Assembly (NCBI GenBank): GCA_021234155.1
Contig: JAJEKV010000077.1
Span: forward strand, 3,190,472-3,254,471
Direction of reading: 5' to 3'
From: Isoetes taiwanensis
Taxonomy: Eukaryota > Streptophyta > Lycopodiopsida > Isoetales > Isoetaceae
DNA: 64,000 nt
The stretch's first letter is position 1. Each line of letters begins with the position of its first letter. Of the stretch, positions 48,049 to 59,862 are shown piece by piece. The notes under the pieces were generated by a model. It was given only the letters and a program-made list of their open reading frames with translations. It was not told the DNA's origin and made no database searches. Position numbers and translations under genes: made by a program.

Positions 48049-48487
48049 CAAAACATATAGGAATAGAAAAGGAAAAATGAAGAAAAAAGCAAATGTGTTA
48101 GTATTTGCTAACAAAAGCTCATTCTAAATTGTTTTTTTATCTCACCTCTTCAAAAGTACGATATCCTTGTTCAACAAAACGAAAACAATCTGTAGGTATA
48201 GTTTCCAAAAGATGCATCACTACTTGATTTTTGGCGATGGTGCACCAATAGACGGACGCCAACTGTTCTAAAGTATCTTTAAAACCTTGAAAATGTGCCC
48301 AAAGAGATGTTGATCAATCATACACTTCATATGTGTGAGCTTACGATGAAGATATAAGGGTGAAGCATTCACCCTTATATCGCAAATTCCGGAGGACGAA
48401 TTTGTGTGGTAAAAATGACAGATTAGAGGCGAAATTTGAGGGTAGTTATTGATTACGTCTTTCTTCCAATCATCATTATACAAAGCA
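48049..48487. other. BAHD 3' flank
   Basis: Likely 3' UTR followed by intergenic sequence. No gene is seen. Confidence 0.5.
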
Positions 48488-49481
48488 TAGATACCGGGGC
48501 TCGAAAATAGCAATCTGTCTAACCAGTAAAAATGCCGCTGGGTATTTGAGGCTACCGGAAAAAATATATGTTAGTGCATTTTCTAGTGTATTTTGCCGGA
48601 AATTTTTTATTTTCTTACCGAAAAATCGCCGAAAAATTTTCGGGATGACCGGAATTTAACACAAGTGGGCGGATTTTTAGGGGAGGAACTCCCCTAACGT
48701 TTTCATCACGTGGACCTTCTCCCCGGAACCGGAACTGGAATGGGCGGGAACGGGAACTGCCGGAACGTAACCTTTTAATCTTAAAAATGGAGTTCCCAAC
48801 TATTAGTACTTTTTTGAGCATCATCACACAATAAATAATTAGAATAGAAATAGAATGCGCAAGAATGTTTATTTTATATTATATTCATTATTTATTCAGT
48901 AAGACAAAGACAAGTATCAGAAGTATCATTCTTTATTCAGAAGACAAAGACAAGTATTAGAAGAAAGACAAGTATCAGACAAGAATCAGAAGAACAAGTA
49001 TCTATTCAAAGACAAAGACAAGTATCAGAAAGATAAAAAATGTGGTACCTGGAGGGCTTGGTTAGCAAGCTCCATACAAAAAATTCAAAAAAGAATCAGA
49101 GAAACTAAATGATTTCAACCTCTAGACATGCAAATTTATGATTTCGACTTGTTTCCTTGTTAAACCTGTTGATTTCGACTTGTTTCTTGAAGAAAAACTT
49201 CGAGGCGTCACTATCTTCCCGCCATATCCACGGTCGCCAATTTATTTTTAGGTTTTATTTTCTTGTAAAATTTAACTTTTAGGTCATTTGATAATGTTGA
49301 AATCTTATTTTTCTTTTCCCATCTTAGGAACGTTGTAACCAGAACGTCGGGAACGGAGTTTCCAATGATGTTCCCAGTAAGACACACTTTGAGAACGTAA
49401 GGAGAAGTTTCCGGAACGCCTCAAGCATGGGAACACATGATGAAATTGGGAACTTGAGTCTTGAAGCAGGGGTTTCGGTAT
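48488..49481. mobile_element. Repeat related to the 28.27-kb hAT-like element, unoccupied copy; right boundary uncertain
   Basis: The block 48497-48700 matches 28271-28331 joined to 29716-29843, without the MULE. To the right are GGAAC-rich words (ccggaaccggaactgg), a diverged array of agacaaagacaagtatcaga near 48900-49030, and more GGAACG words near 49330-49440. The outer sequences agataccg (48488) and cggtatct (about 49474) are mirror images and could mark the ends of a roughly 1-kb element. No transposase is seen. Confidence 0.5.
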
Positions 49482-51716
49482 CTCACATATTACAAAGTCG
49501 ACCATAATATCTTTAGGTTGTATGTGTTTCACAAGAATGCAAGTCACATAATCTAGCAATTTATGGCTTTCAAGAACACACCTCATCTTCCTACACCATT
49601 GAGAAAACCAATGGATAAACTTCATTTTGTAGCCCTTTATATGCACATTGTGTGGTCTGGATCTATGCCATGTCAGGTGGGGGGCTATAAAACGCATGTG
49701 TCTGACCATTAACACATCATTTTGTTGTACTAAAAATTCTCTTCTGAGAATGATGCTTAATGCTTTTATTAGCTCTGAATTATGGGTTTGATTCCAAATA
49801 GGTATTATTCTATAAGACGAATACAAAAAATGGGTATTAGAAACGAAAATTGAAATGTATTATGCAAGTTCAATACCACAAATGAATACCAAGAATGAAT
49901 ATTGTGTAAGTCAGAACACCTAAAGAGGCAAAAAACTTGTCAAAAGTCGGGCTTGCCGCATGCAAGGGAGCTGGAAACCCACTGCACTGGTCATCTGCAC
50001 AAAACTATGAGGAAAAGACTATTGTGGTATTAGACTTATCAAATATCAAAGCAAGATATCATACTTGTTTTTTTGAAATCGAATCCGTTACATAGTTCCT
50101 TTGAACCTTGACCTTTACATATGCCTCTTGGCGTTTTGGGTGCTACAATGAGGATTTCTAATAGGCACAAGAGTCCATCCACATTATTATTCCTTGAAGC
50201 AGACGAAGATTATCATTGAAGCATGCTCCTCACATCTAACAATATAAGCATTGACTTAGATCTTCTTGACGTCCGTCTTTCTAGATGGACTATTAGATCA
50301 CGTAAAAAAAGGAAGGGAGGTATATCTTTTACATAGAACCATCTTCGTAACATAAATAATTGCTATACTTGCATCATCAAAGGCATCAATCTTGAGCATT
50401 GATCAAAGTCAAATAAAAATTCCCACTATAGAGGTTTTAGTAAAGTTAGGAAGGTGCACTTTTTCCAGGAATGCATGTCCCTGAATGTGATGCGACCATA
50501 AGAGATAGCACGTTCGCACATGAGTGGATTTGTGTAGTCAATAATGACCGTTGGACCGGAGACGGAAGGAGAGATCCTATCCCTTGAACTTTCTGTAATT
50601 AATGAAGAATAATTAATGGCAATGACACATGTTGGTTAAAAGCCCAGTACCATGTAGCGAGGTTGAAATGGGCCTTGTAGTATCTGTTAAAGAGTTGCAA
50701 ACATATAATGTTTTGGCAATTTACAAAGGATGAAACCAACATTGTTGTCAATTGCTTGATGGTGCTCTAAAGGAACAAATGCTATCTAGCCTTTATAGTT
50801 CGATTGACCTCAACTCCTTCAAGAGGTGAGGTCTTTGCAAATCTTTGATACATAAGAGTATGTACTTAACTTGCCAATATACACTAGTGCATGTGGACAA
50901 AAGCAATAAACTAAAGACAATGTGATAGGACAAATGTGCATTACCTCTACTGCTGGACATATAATCTACCCTTCTTCTAGATAGTTTAGTTAATAGCTCA
51001 TTTTTTAAAAAGAGATGTGGATTATGATGATGTTTTACATCCCCTCAAGATTGGAAAAGGGGGAAATGAAAATCATCATTTCGAATAGCATATCTAGCCC
51101 GTTAGCAATCTTCCGTAGCCAATTTAATTAGAAGGTTGTAACAAACCACATATCATATTTCATATTGATCCATGTATCATGGCCTCTCCATATTTTCAAC
51201 AATAACCCATTGCCAATTCTAAGATAGCAGGTGACTTGATAAGATAAAGGTAGATGGTTTATATATTTATATCTCAGACTTTAAAGAATCAAGTGAACTC
51301 ATAAATCATAAACATTAAACCTAGTAGCTGAGAGTGTCCCAATTTAGTTTTCATTCAACGAAAACGTCTTCAAAGCTAGATTCTCTACGCATAAATAAAA
51401 AGACATTCTCAAAAAGATCTACAAATAGAAAAAATCACTGTCTACCTCTGTAGCATACCTTTACCTCTACTTCAATCGTTGTAGTAAATTCAAAATGAAG
51501 AACCTGATTATTTTGTTTGATTGCTAAAATGGGCATGTAGTTGAAAAAGTCATTCTATCTTTTTTCACAGGTCTACCCAGCGCAGTTTACTACAAATTCC
51601 AAAGGGGGTGCACTTGTGTTATGCCTATAAAACATCTGAGTCTATGCCAAGGGGTTGTTTCTTGTCTACTTTGTACTTATTATAATAAGGGGCATCTATA
51701 ATTCAAATCAATTGTC
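49482..51716. other. AT-rich intergenic, no gene seen
   Basis: A 173-residue minus-strand frame at 49305-49826 overlaps the left edge but has no recognisable domain. Exon-like pieces just before 51717 (for example YPAQFTTNSKGGALVL near 51571) may belong to the unknown gene remnant that follows. Confidence 0.4.
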
Positions 51717-52130
51717 TAGTTGTATTTCAAGGAGTGTAAGGGTATGGCAAGGCATTTTTATGCATATAATAAGGGATTTTTGCCTGACCCTAGGAGCACA
51801 GATGCCATATCCAAAATGCGTATAGGTGAATCCCTTGGGAGAAATTCAAAGGGATGTGATGATGCCCTTGTTGAGGGACTATACGCGATAGCATTTTGTT
51901 TTTACAAAATTACAACGAGAAAAGAAAGGCCTCAAAACAATTTGCATCAACTAATAAAAGTTCTTTTAATGCACTTATGCAAAAAGGGTTCTTCATTGTT
52001 TCTAGTTGCACAGAAAGACGTATCTTCTCATCCAACTAGCTGCTTCAAAGACAACAAGTTACAGACGCATATATCTTCCAGTGACATAGCTACATTTGTC
52101 AGGCCTTCAGCTTCCAAAAATCATTATTGA
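51717..52130 (+). pseudogene. Unidentified conserved exon-like segment, homologous to 7085-7250
   Basis: An open stretch of 136 codons reads YFKECKGMARHFYAYNKGFL, DPRSTDAISKMRIGESLGR, and further FYKITTRKERPQ and HLCKKGSSLFLVAQKD. A tag acceptor stands right before ttgtattt at 51717. The first 45 or so residues have a counterpart at 7.1 kb, so the segment was once coding or travelled with a repeat. I do not recognise the family. Confidence 0.45.
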
Positions 52131-52584
52131 AAGCACCACAATGACAAAGATCTATGGGTCCCTAAAAAAGGCTGGAGATGTCCATTTGTTGGAGCTATAG
52201 TAGACTCGATGTTTAGGTGTGACACATAACCCATCAAATAGACACGTTTTCTATAGCCTAGAAGACTAGGGCAGAACGAGTTTCCTGGGGATCTCAAAAC
52301 TTGTTGGCGTCCAAAAAACCAAAAACTTTAGGCCTTGATCACATCAAAAAATATAAACAGAAATTCCACTATGGAAAAAAGAACCAAAAACTGTAGCTAA
52401 TTCCCAAACCATGGTATATTGTTCTATATATGAAATTGTATATAGTCATCTAACTATAAAAAGCATTTACCAAATCACAAAAAAAAAGAAAAAAAGAAAA
52501 AAAAAGAACATATGTAAAACTAGTTTTCTTTATTTTCTTAAGGCCATATATATGCACTAAACAGACACATGAAGAGGATAATAT
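52131..52584. other. AT-rich flank of the minus-strand LINE
   Basis: I see nothing recognisable. There is an A-rich low-complexity run near 52480-52508. Confidence 0.5.
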
Positions 52585-54260
52585 GGAATAGAATAGAATA
52601 GAATAGAATAAGTTTTAGCCCCACGAGACCAATTGGCCTATGGGACCCAAACAAAGAAGCGACAAGCGTTGACATCGATGGATTAAAAACCCCGCCCGGG
52701 GTTTTCGAGGGAAAAACCTTAGCGTAATAAGCATCTTTGGCCTAATAATCGCAAATTGCATAAGACGGTTCAAGATCGTCCCCGTGGGACATAAACGAAA
52801 CCGTGCATCCATAACCTCCCCGGAGGTATGACCCCAACAAAACCCACCGACGCCGTGTAGTCAATAACTGATGCAACGGTGCCGTGCACTAGTAGTCGAA
52901 CATACCTCTCGGATATGGGCGAATCTGGGAGCGTATCCGGAGGGCATGACATTCATCCTCAATCGCCGGGTGGCAACATGCAAAGCCTTTGCTCACCGTG
53001 CCCAAGCCCAACCGCTTCAACCGCGAGGGCGATATTGCACCCGTAATGGAAGCTATAAGTCCGCACTTCTTCATGGGCACCGGGTGTACAAGTATCGGTG
53101 TGGCCTCTTGTGAGCCTAGGATTGACTTTGGTTACCGATAGTGTGCCAGCTTTAACGCATTAAAGCCTCCGCATCCCAGAAGCCGCTAAGGAAAGTAGCA
53201 TCTAGGTACAGGTTTTGCGCCTCGCGATCTTTGTCTTGACTCGACGACTCCGCTTGCTCCCCACCGCCCAGCTGAGAACCATCGAGCTTGCTTTGTCTTT
53301 CAGCCCGGATTTCGGCGTTGAGGACCCCATCGCCGGTAGCTAAAGCAAGATGGGGCAAGCGTGTATCGCCCCTAGCGACCACCTTTGAAGTAAACGATAT
53401 AAATTCTCCAATGGCTTAGTTGAAGGGTAGAAAGCCCCGCCTCATGGAGTAGGATCCCGCACGGAACCGTGGACTTCACTCCCGGGGCCCGCGCCAAGAA
53501 GGCCTTCTGCACCTGCTGGAGGTCATTCCGTGTTGAGGGATATCACCGGGACCCCACACTTCTGCCCCATACAAAAGGACCGCTCAACCAAGGCCCAAAC
53601 AAATGTGATCGGGTGGCCCCGTGCATACAACTCGCCTTGTGGTTGTTGTTCAAGATGGCATATAGTGCTTTCCAAGCCGTGACCCGCAACCCCGATAGTC
53701 GCATCCCAATGGGTGGTAGTTGAGAACTCAATCCCCAAGTACTTGTAGGTCGGAGCCACCTCTACCTCTTGCCCCCGTAAGTGAAGGTGGGAAGCCTCCG
53801 GCCGACGGGACGATGCAACTAGCAAAGACTCCTAGTTTTGGCCAAGTTAACTCGCATGCAGTGAATTGGCAAAAGTGTCAAGAGCATCCAGTGACGATGC
53901 ATGTCCTCCGGAGTATGGGCCATGAGGTTGACATCGCCGCGATATAATGAAGGTCGGATTGTGTGATGCATGAGATGTGCGCCGCGCCTCCATGCTTTCG
54001 AGAGCCAATCTTCCAACCGGATCAATGTATAGGCCAAAGAGTGGGGGAGAGGGGGCAGCCCCGACGCGACTCCAATGCTACTGATTACGGTCAGGTTGCC
54101 AATGTGATACGGCCTGAGCATGCCTCGTACAGCCTATATACCGCATTCTCGCAAGTTCAGAGGGGTCCCTAGTCACCTTAATCCGTGTCCTGCAGCTTGT
54201 TGGGGGTACTGTGGTCGAACGCTTTTGCAAAATCGACGAAACTATGAGGCTCCATGAGCC
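52585..54260 (-). mobile_element. Non-L1-type LINE, GC-rich, 3' part with (TATTC)n tail
   Basis: Reading leftward, FVDFAKAFDHSTPNKLQDTD (about 54230) is RT motif A. Next come the degenerate GVRQGCPLSP-like IGVASGLPPLPHSLAY, RLEDWLSKAWRRG, and YRGDVNLMAHTPEDMHRH, where YxDD is damaged. Then VAPTYKYLGIEFSTTTHWDA follows near 53730. Further left, HPAIEDECHAL (about 52970) resembles the zinc-knuckle-like C-terminus that also ends the neighbouring plus-strand LINE. The copy ends in five GAATA units (52585-52609; TATTC on the element strand) in place of poly(A). It is more GC-rich than its surroundings and carries several frameshifts. Confidence 0.8.
52686..52705. repeat. Perfect 8-bp-arm hairpin in the LINE 3' region
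   Basis: aaaacccc, gccc, ggggtttt folds perfectly. It is shared in altered form with 33899-33935 and lies about 80 bp inside the LINE 3' tail. Confidence 0.7.
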
Positions 54261-54284
54261 TCAAATTGTTCACTGCAGGAGGTT

Positions 54285-57200
54285 AGGTGAACCAGGGAAT
54301 TATCCTCGCCCTATTCTTGTTAAATTTAAAGATAATCGATGCACGAATAGGGGTGCTTGAGCGCAGATCATCTTTGAAAGGACAAAAGCATATCCGGCTA
54401 GATGTTGATCCGACTCATTTCGGTTAGAAATACGTAAAAAAGAATGGGCAAAAGTGAAAGCAGGAAGAGAGGAAGGCTTCATAGCATATCTGGATAAATC
54501 TGATAAGGCTGTAGTAACTTCCAGAAGGAAAAACAACTAGGGATTGTGGACCCTCAGGATTTTAGCATGGAATATACATGGCTTGTCTCAAGACAAAGTT
54601 CATGCTTGTGAACACATTTGGCAGAAAGCAGACGTCTTGTTGTTTTCGGAAACATGGGAACATCAAATGCGAGGATTACCGCAATTTGATGAATTCAAAA
54701 CATTAGGATCAGTATGGAATCCCAAAGAAATTGGTATGGGGCGTTGTCATGGCGGGCTAGCAGTGTATATCAGGAACGATTAGGCAGGTAATGCTAAAAT
54801 GAGTAAAAAGCATGTGCATAACCAATTTATTTGGATAGAATTGTCTATTGGCAGCAGAAAAATTTATCTGGCCACTTGTTACTTCGCCGTTGAACATGAA
54901 GATTTATCAGAGAAAGGATATGGATATAGACAGACCTTTACATGATTTAATCATGGATGTGATTGAATTCAGCAGACTGGGTGAGGTCTTGCTAGTTGGT
55001 GATTTCAATGCCAGGACACAGGGTATACATGCAATTTCATACGAAACTTTAGAAGATAACATGCTAGAAGAGAATATTTTGTCTGACTTTATGAGATTCT
55101 CCATTGATGCAGTTAAAAATAGCATGGGTGATCACCTGTTAGAGCTTGCAACTGTGATCTGAAAATCCTGAATGTGATCCCACAGTTTGAAAAGACAGAT
55201 AGACCCACATATTTTACTCCCACAGAGGTCAGCATAGTAGACTATTTATTGGCTAGCAAGCAAAATTCTGTGAAAGATTTTAAAATCTTAGAGAAAGAGA
55301 TGGAATCAGATCATGCAGGCTTATGGTTTGAATTGAGAGGACAGGTTTGCAGGCAACGTATTGTGGAAAAGTTCAAACCAAGAGTTAAACTGAATTTTAA
55401 ACACACAGATAGATATCAAGTACAGCTAGGCAGCAGGCTTGAGCACTTACATTGGACAAATGACCCGGAGACAGACTCAAAACTTGACCACAGTTATATT
55501 AGAGGCAGCTGGCGCAAGCTTTGACATCATTAGAAGTGGACCAGATGGACGCCCACATAACAGTTGGTGGGACGAAGACTGCAAAAAGGCCAAAGCATGT
55601 CTGCCGAAAGCATGCAGGATTAAACCAAAATGGTACAGGAAGCTCATTAGGGAGAAGAAGAGACAATTTCACGCTAAGAAACAGTCTGAATTTGGTAAGC
55701 TTTTACATGAAAATCCTAAATTGTTTTGGACGAAGTTGGGAGGAAGACGAAAAGAAACCACAGCTGATATACAGGTAGATGACCTTCTTGCTCTAGTTAA
55801 AGATATTTACCATAAGGCAGAGGCTGGTGGAATGCCAATTATAAACATTGCTGAAGACATATTCACTGTGAAAGAGGTTGAAGCCCAACTCAAGCGTATG
55901 AAGAACGGGAAGGCTTTTGACTTGATGGGGCTGTCAGCAGAATTAGTGAAATGGGCAAATGGAAAACTGATCCAAAAAGTAACAGATCTCCTGAATATGG
56001 CTGCGTGAAATGGATTACCATAATGTTGGCGAGAATGTAAGATCGTCCCGATACATAAATCAGGATGTAGAAAGAATATACAGAATTATGGTCGAAAGCA
56101 TTCTAGGCTGTTGGGTGGCTTATTAGAGCAAAAAATCAGCAAATGGGCAGAGCAACATGGTAAATGAGCGTATTGTCAGGCAGGTTTCAAGAAGGATCAT
56201 AATACTTTAAATCATCTTCTTACGCTAAGAGTTCTAATTGAGCAGGCTAAGAAACCGAGGAAAGCCCTTTACTTAGCTTACATTGACTTCTCGAAGGCTT
56301 TCGATACAGTACCCCGAGAAAAATTATGGCTAAGGATGGAACAACTAGATATTCCAATGGTTTGAAGGGGTGCGGTAGCACGACTGTATGAGGAGGTTTT
56401 AGCTAAGTTGTCGTCCGAAATACCAGACAAAATCCAGAGTACAATGGGAGTGCGGCAAGGGTGCCCATTATCGCCAACTCTCTTTGGATTGTATATAGAC
56501 GAGCTGGAGGAATGGCTTCAAAGCAGAGGGCATACAGGGGCTAAGTTAGGGAGCTTTGTTATAAAATTATTAATGTATGTTGATGATGTAGTACTGACAG
56601 CAGATTCTCCAAAAGGCCTACAAGAACATTTTAAGTTCGTTTTGCAGCTCTCATAGAATGAAAGTGAATCTTTTGAAAACAAAGGCTATGGTGATCGGCA
56701 CAACAAGCAAGCCAAATTCACTTACCAGGACGAGACTTTAGAGGAAGTGGACTACCTTGGTTTAGAGATATGCACAAATTACAAGTGGAAAGAGTATGTG
56801 CAAAAGCGTATCACTGGAGGTAAGGCATCTTTATATATGTTATCCAAATGTCACAATGCATCATTATCTAGTTGGGGGCTTAAAAAAATGTTGTTTAAAA
56901 CCTTGGTGTTATATGGGGCTCCCATTTGGGGGCGCTCAATACACGCAAGATTATGGAATCAAATTGAACATGTATTGAAGATGTTTATTCTGAAAGAACT
57001 TGGCGTAAAGAAACAGATGCCTTATGCAATTTTATTCGCAGAAACAGGTCGTCTCCCACTAGAAGCTGAAACTTTATGCTTAACTCTGACTTTTGTGAAC
57101 AGATTTAGGGGCATGGATGATAGCCGATTGCCAAAACTAGCAATGGATATATCATGGGTTTGGCTTAAAGAAGTACAGGATTGGGTAGGTTGATGGGGGA

Positions 57201-57740
57201 TTGCAGTAAACAATTTGCCAAATTCCGAGATCAACATTAGAGAGATAGTTCAAGAAAACTTTGTCAAACAATTATTGGAGAAATGTAGTTCAAGAATGAC
57301 CTTTTATCAGAAGGAAGTAAACCCTTTACTCGTTTATGTCAGCCAAGATTATTTGAATGCCTCTATTTCTAAGCAGGACAATTGCAAGCTATAGGTCTGG
57401 TTCACATTTGTTGAAAGTAGAAACAGGGCGCTGGCAAAAACTAGACCGAGAAAAGAGAACATGTGACATTTGTGGATCAGGTGAAGTGGAAGATGAAGGA
57501 CACGTTTTCTTGTATTGCTCGGCATATCAATCTATTCGAGAACAATACGGTATCCGTCAACCAAATTTTCGTTCTTTGTTATCATTAGATCTAAGAATAT
57601 TGGGCTGTTATATGAAATCAGTAGAATCTCAAAGAGATTTATTGCTGAATATAGCACAAACATAGTGCTGATCATTGTATTTGCTGCTTCTTGATCCTTA
57701 GGGTCCAACGAGGCATGATAATCAATATCATCAATATCAT
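54285..57740 (+). mobile_element. Non-L1-type LINE with APE endonuclease, RT and C-terminal zinc-knuckle
   Basis: An ORF1 C-terminus-like piece (RPILVKFKDNR, then EIRKKEWAKVKAGREEGFIA) ends near 54540. ORF2 follows: APE endonuclease with LRILAWNIHGLSQDKVHACE (54550), VLLVGDFNARTQ (about 54990) and ESDHAGL (about 55306). RT shows LYLAYIDFSKAFDTVPREKL (about 56270), GVRQGCPLSPTLFGLYIDEL (56448) and the catalytic YVDDVVL (56577). Then VDYLGLEICTNYKWKEYV, VLYGAPIWGRSIH, and a terminal CDICGSGEVEDEGHVFLYC (57463). The element ends in an atcaatatc repeat (57721-57740), not poly(A). At least six frame interruptions make it inactive. Architecture and tail argue against the L1 clade; the exact clade needs a phylogeny. 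Confidence 0.88.
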
Positions 57741-58329
57741 ATTCATGGTCTTCTCATTAAGTTAAAATACAAAAGAGATTTACAAGAAGTTCAGTTGTTC
57801 CTATGGTGTATGCTTGAGGTGGTGCAGAAGGGTGACGATGTAAATTAGGGGTGTAAACATATTCTATGTTCTTTCAATTTTCTTTGATGCTCTGATAGTT
57901 CTTGAAGTTAGTTTGAGTTTCTGTAAATTTGTTGAAGATGGGCAATAGGAAATGACAGTGGAATAGTGGTAGCTATTATTCAAGCTATGTGAAAGTAGAT
58001 AGTGTGTATAATAGATCAAAGTTTGTAGGATTAGATTTTATAGTCAACATTGAGATGGAGGCTATCCTTCAATCGCTATTTGAACAAGATTTGGTGCAGG
58101 GTTGAAGATTGAAAGAAATAGTTTTACACTTCCAATATTGTCAAATGTTGCAACTCAAATTTCAATATGTCAAATATCCAATTTGCTTGATTATTCATTC
58201 TCAACTTCTTAATGGATCAGCAAATCTTTGCTTTGCTTCTATTATCCGATGCCTCTACACTTGTGGCACATGTATGATCTCCTTGTTAACCATGGCCATA
58301 CACGTTTTTTCACATTTACATGACTTAAT
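57741..58329. other. Intergenic, no gene seen
   Basis: AT-rich. A short frame at 58109-58372 overlaps the next remnant out of register and is not supported. Confidence 0.5.
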
Positions 58330-58935
58330 AGTTAATGAAGAATTACTGTATATACGGACCATCGCAACCTAGAATATTTTCAGTCTGCTCGAGTTCTTAA
58401 TCATCATCGGGCTCGATGGCACACACAGATGTTATCCGTTTAGTTTTTGTCATCAAATTTTGGCCTGGCACATAGGGAAACCAAATGCTCTTTCTCGCAG
58501 ATCCTATTTCGAATCTAAGGCAGAGGAGCAAGCATTTGATCAACAATCACAGGTTATTCTAGGACCTAATCATTTCCAGCTTATGGCCATCACCTTGTTT
58601 CAAAGGCCTTATGATATATCCTTGTTGGAGTCTGTTCGAGCATCTCTTCTTTTTGATCCTTTGGAACATGATGTATTTTCACATCTTGGCTCAGCATCGT
58701 CTTTCCAACAAATGCGATTGGACTATGATCATTTTGAGGCTCGAGATGGACTTCTGTTTCGTGATGGACTTCTGTATATTCCAAATGGTACTCCTCGACT
58801 TCAAATTCTGCAGTGTCGTCATGATTTTCCTCTCGCCGGTCATTTTGGGATTGCCAAGACCAGGCAATCAGACACCTTCAGACATCAAAAGAGCTTAAAG
58901 AAAATGCAGAAGCGAGCTTGCGCTAAGTTCTGAAT
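58330..58935 (+). mobile_element. Ty3/gypsy remnant: end of RNase H and integrase zinc finger
   Basis: Near 58340, [20 protein letters not shown] is the RNase H C-terminal motif. After a frame change, PNALSRRSYFES follows at about 58482. Then DGLLYIPNGTPRLQILQCRH and LAGHFGIAKT (about 58764-58862) match the start of the H2C2 zinc finger of chromovirus integrases. The sequence then leaves the gypsy pattern and enters a short repeat. It is a truncated fragment without LTRs. Confidence 0.85.
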
Positions 58936-59015
58936 GAATAATTTTATATGGCATCAAATCCTTGCAGACAATCGAACACCTTCAGATATCAAAAGAGCTT
59001 AAAGAAAATGCAAAA
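58869..59015. repeat. Direct repeat, about 40 bp, 105 bp apart
   Basis: acaccttcagacatcaaaag, followed by agcttaaagaaaatgca, at 58870 recurs at about 58976 with one or two changes. The first copy abuts the gypsy break point. Confidence 0.85.
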
Positions 59016-59649
59016 ATGAACTTGCCTTTTTGAGTCCTGAATGCCTTCATAGAATCTAAAGTAGCATATCACTTTCATCCATTGTCAACTTAAATCCAAC
59101 AAAGGGAATGTGGGGTGGATTTAAGGTCTTAAAGTGCATTAGAGAATGGGTGGTTTTAAGGGCCTCACTGGACGACTTGGAGAATGGGGATGTTAGGGAT
59201 TTATGGTTGGAAGGATGCAAAGCCCAAGGAAAAGCTTTACCTAAGTGAATGCAAATTTATCTTTAAGGCTATCAATGTCAAATTGTTCAACTTTAGTAGT
59301 TGTGAAAGTAGTGTTTTTCAAGGGAATTGACTCTAAGGAGTATCAATGTTGTCGATTTTGGTTGTTATAAGGGGAGTGTTTTTCGGATTAATTTTAATTT
59401 GCAAGTTTTCTTCAGCATATCAAGCAATAGTTATTGCAAAAATGCTAGCAAGTACAAACCTTGAATGCCAAAACCTGTAGACATCATCTTGCCACAAGTA
59501 CAACCTCGCTCGCAACAAGATTAGACCATCGCATGATCCCTTTTTTTTAACTTAAAATGTTGTTTGAGATATTATATTTTACACCTTTGCTTGCCGACAT
59601 GCAACTTAAAGGGAAAGCAGCATAAATAGAATGAAAACTACTAGAATGG
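59016..59649. other. Intergenic, no gene seen
   Basis: This is AT-rich sequence with no recognisable coding motif. Confidence 0.5.
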
Positions 59650-59862
59650 ATAATGGCATTATACTATTTTGAGAGGATGGAAGAAGAACACATAAAACCT
59701 GATAATATTACATTTTCCTGCAATTTAAGAGCATGTCGCAATGTACAAATCATGGAGCATGGCCTTGACATAGATATTATCATTGGAAGTAATTTTTTTG
59801 AAATGTATGCGACATATGGCAGCTTGGAGTGTGGCATTACAGTCTATGAACATCCAACATAG
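59650..59862 (+). pseudogene. Pentatricopeptide repeat (PPR) gene fragment
   Basis: About 70 codons read YFERMEEEHIKPDNITFSCN, LRACRNVQIMEHG, LDIDIIIGSNFFEMYATYGS and LECGITVYEHP. This is the arrangement of plant PLS-class PPR repeats (x-M-x-x-x-x-IKPDNITF, then a GS-LVDMYAKCGSLE-like block). PPR proteins bind organelle RNA. Only about two repeats remain, key positions are changed (FEMYATYGS for the usual VDMYAKCGS), and the frame ends in TAG. It is a decayed fragment, not a gene. Confidence 0.75.

Noticed and set aside
49305-49826. 173-codon minus-strand frame
   Set aside because: No known motif; part lies in repeat sequence rich in GGAAC words. Length alone is weak evidence in this composition.
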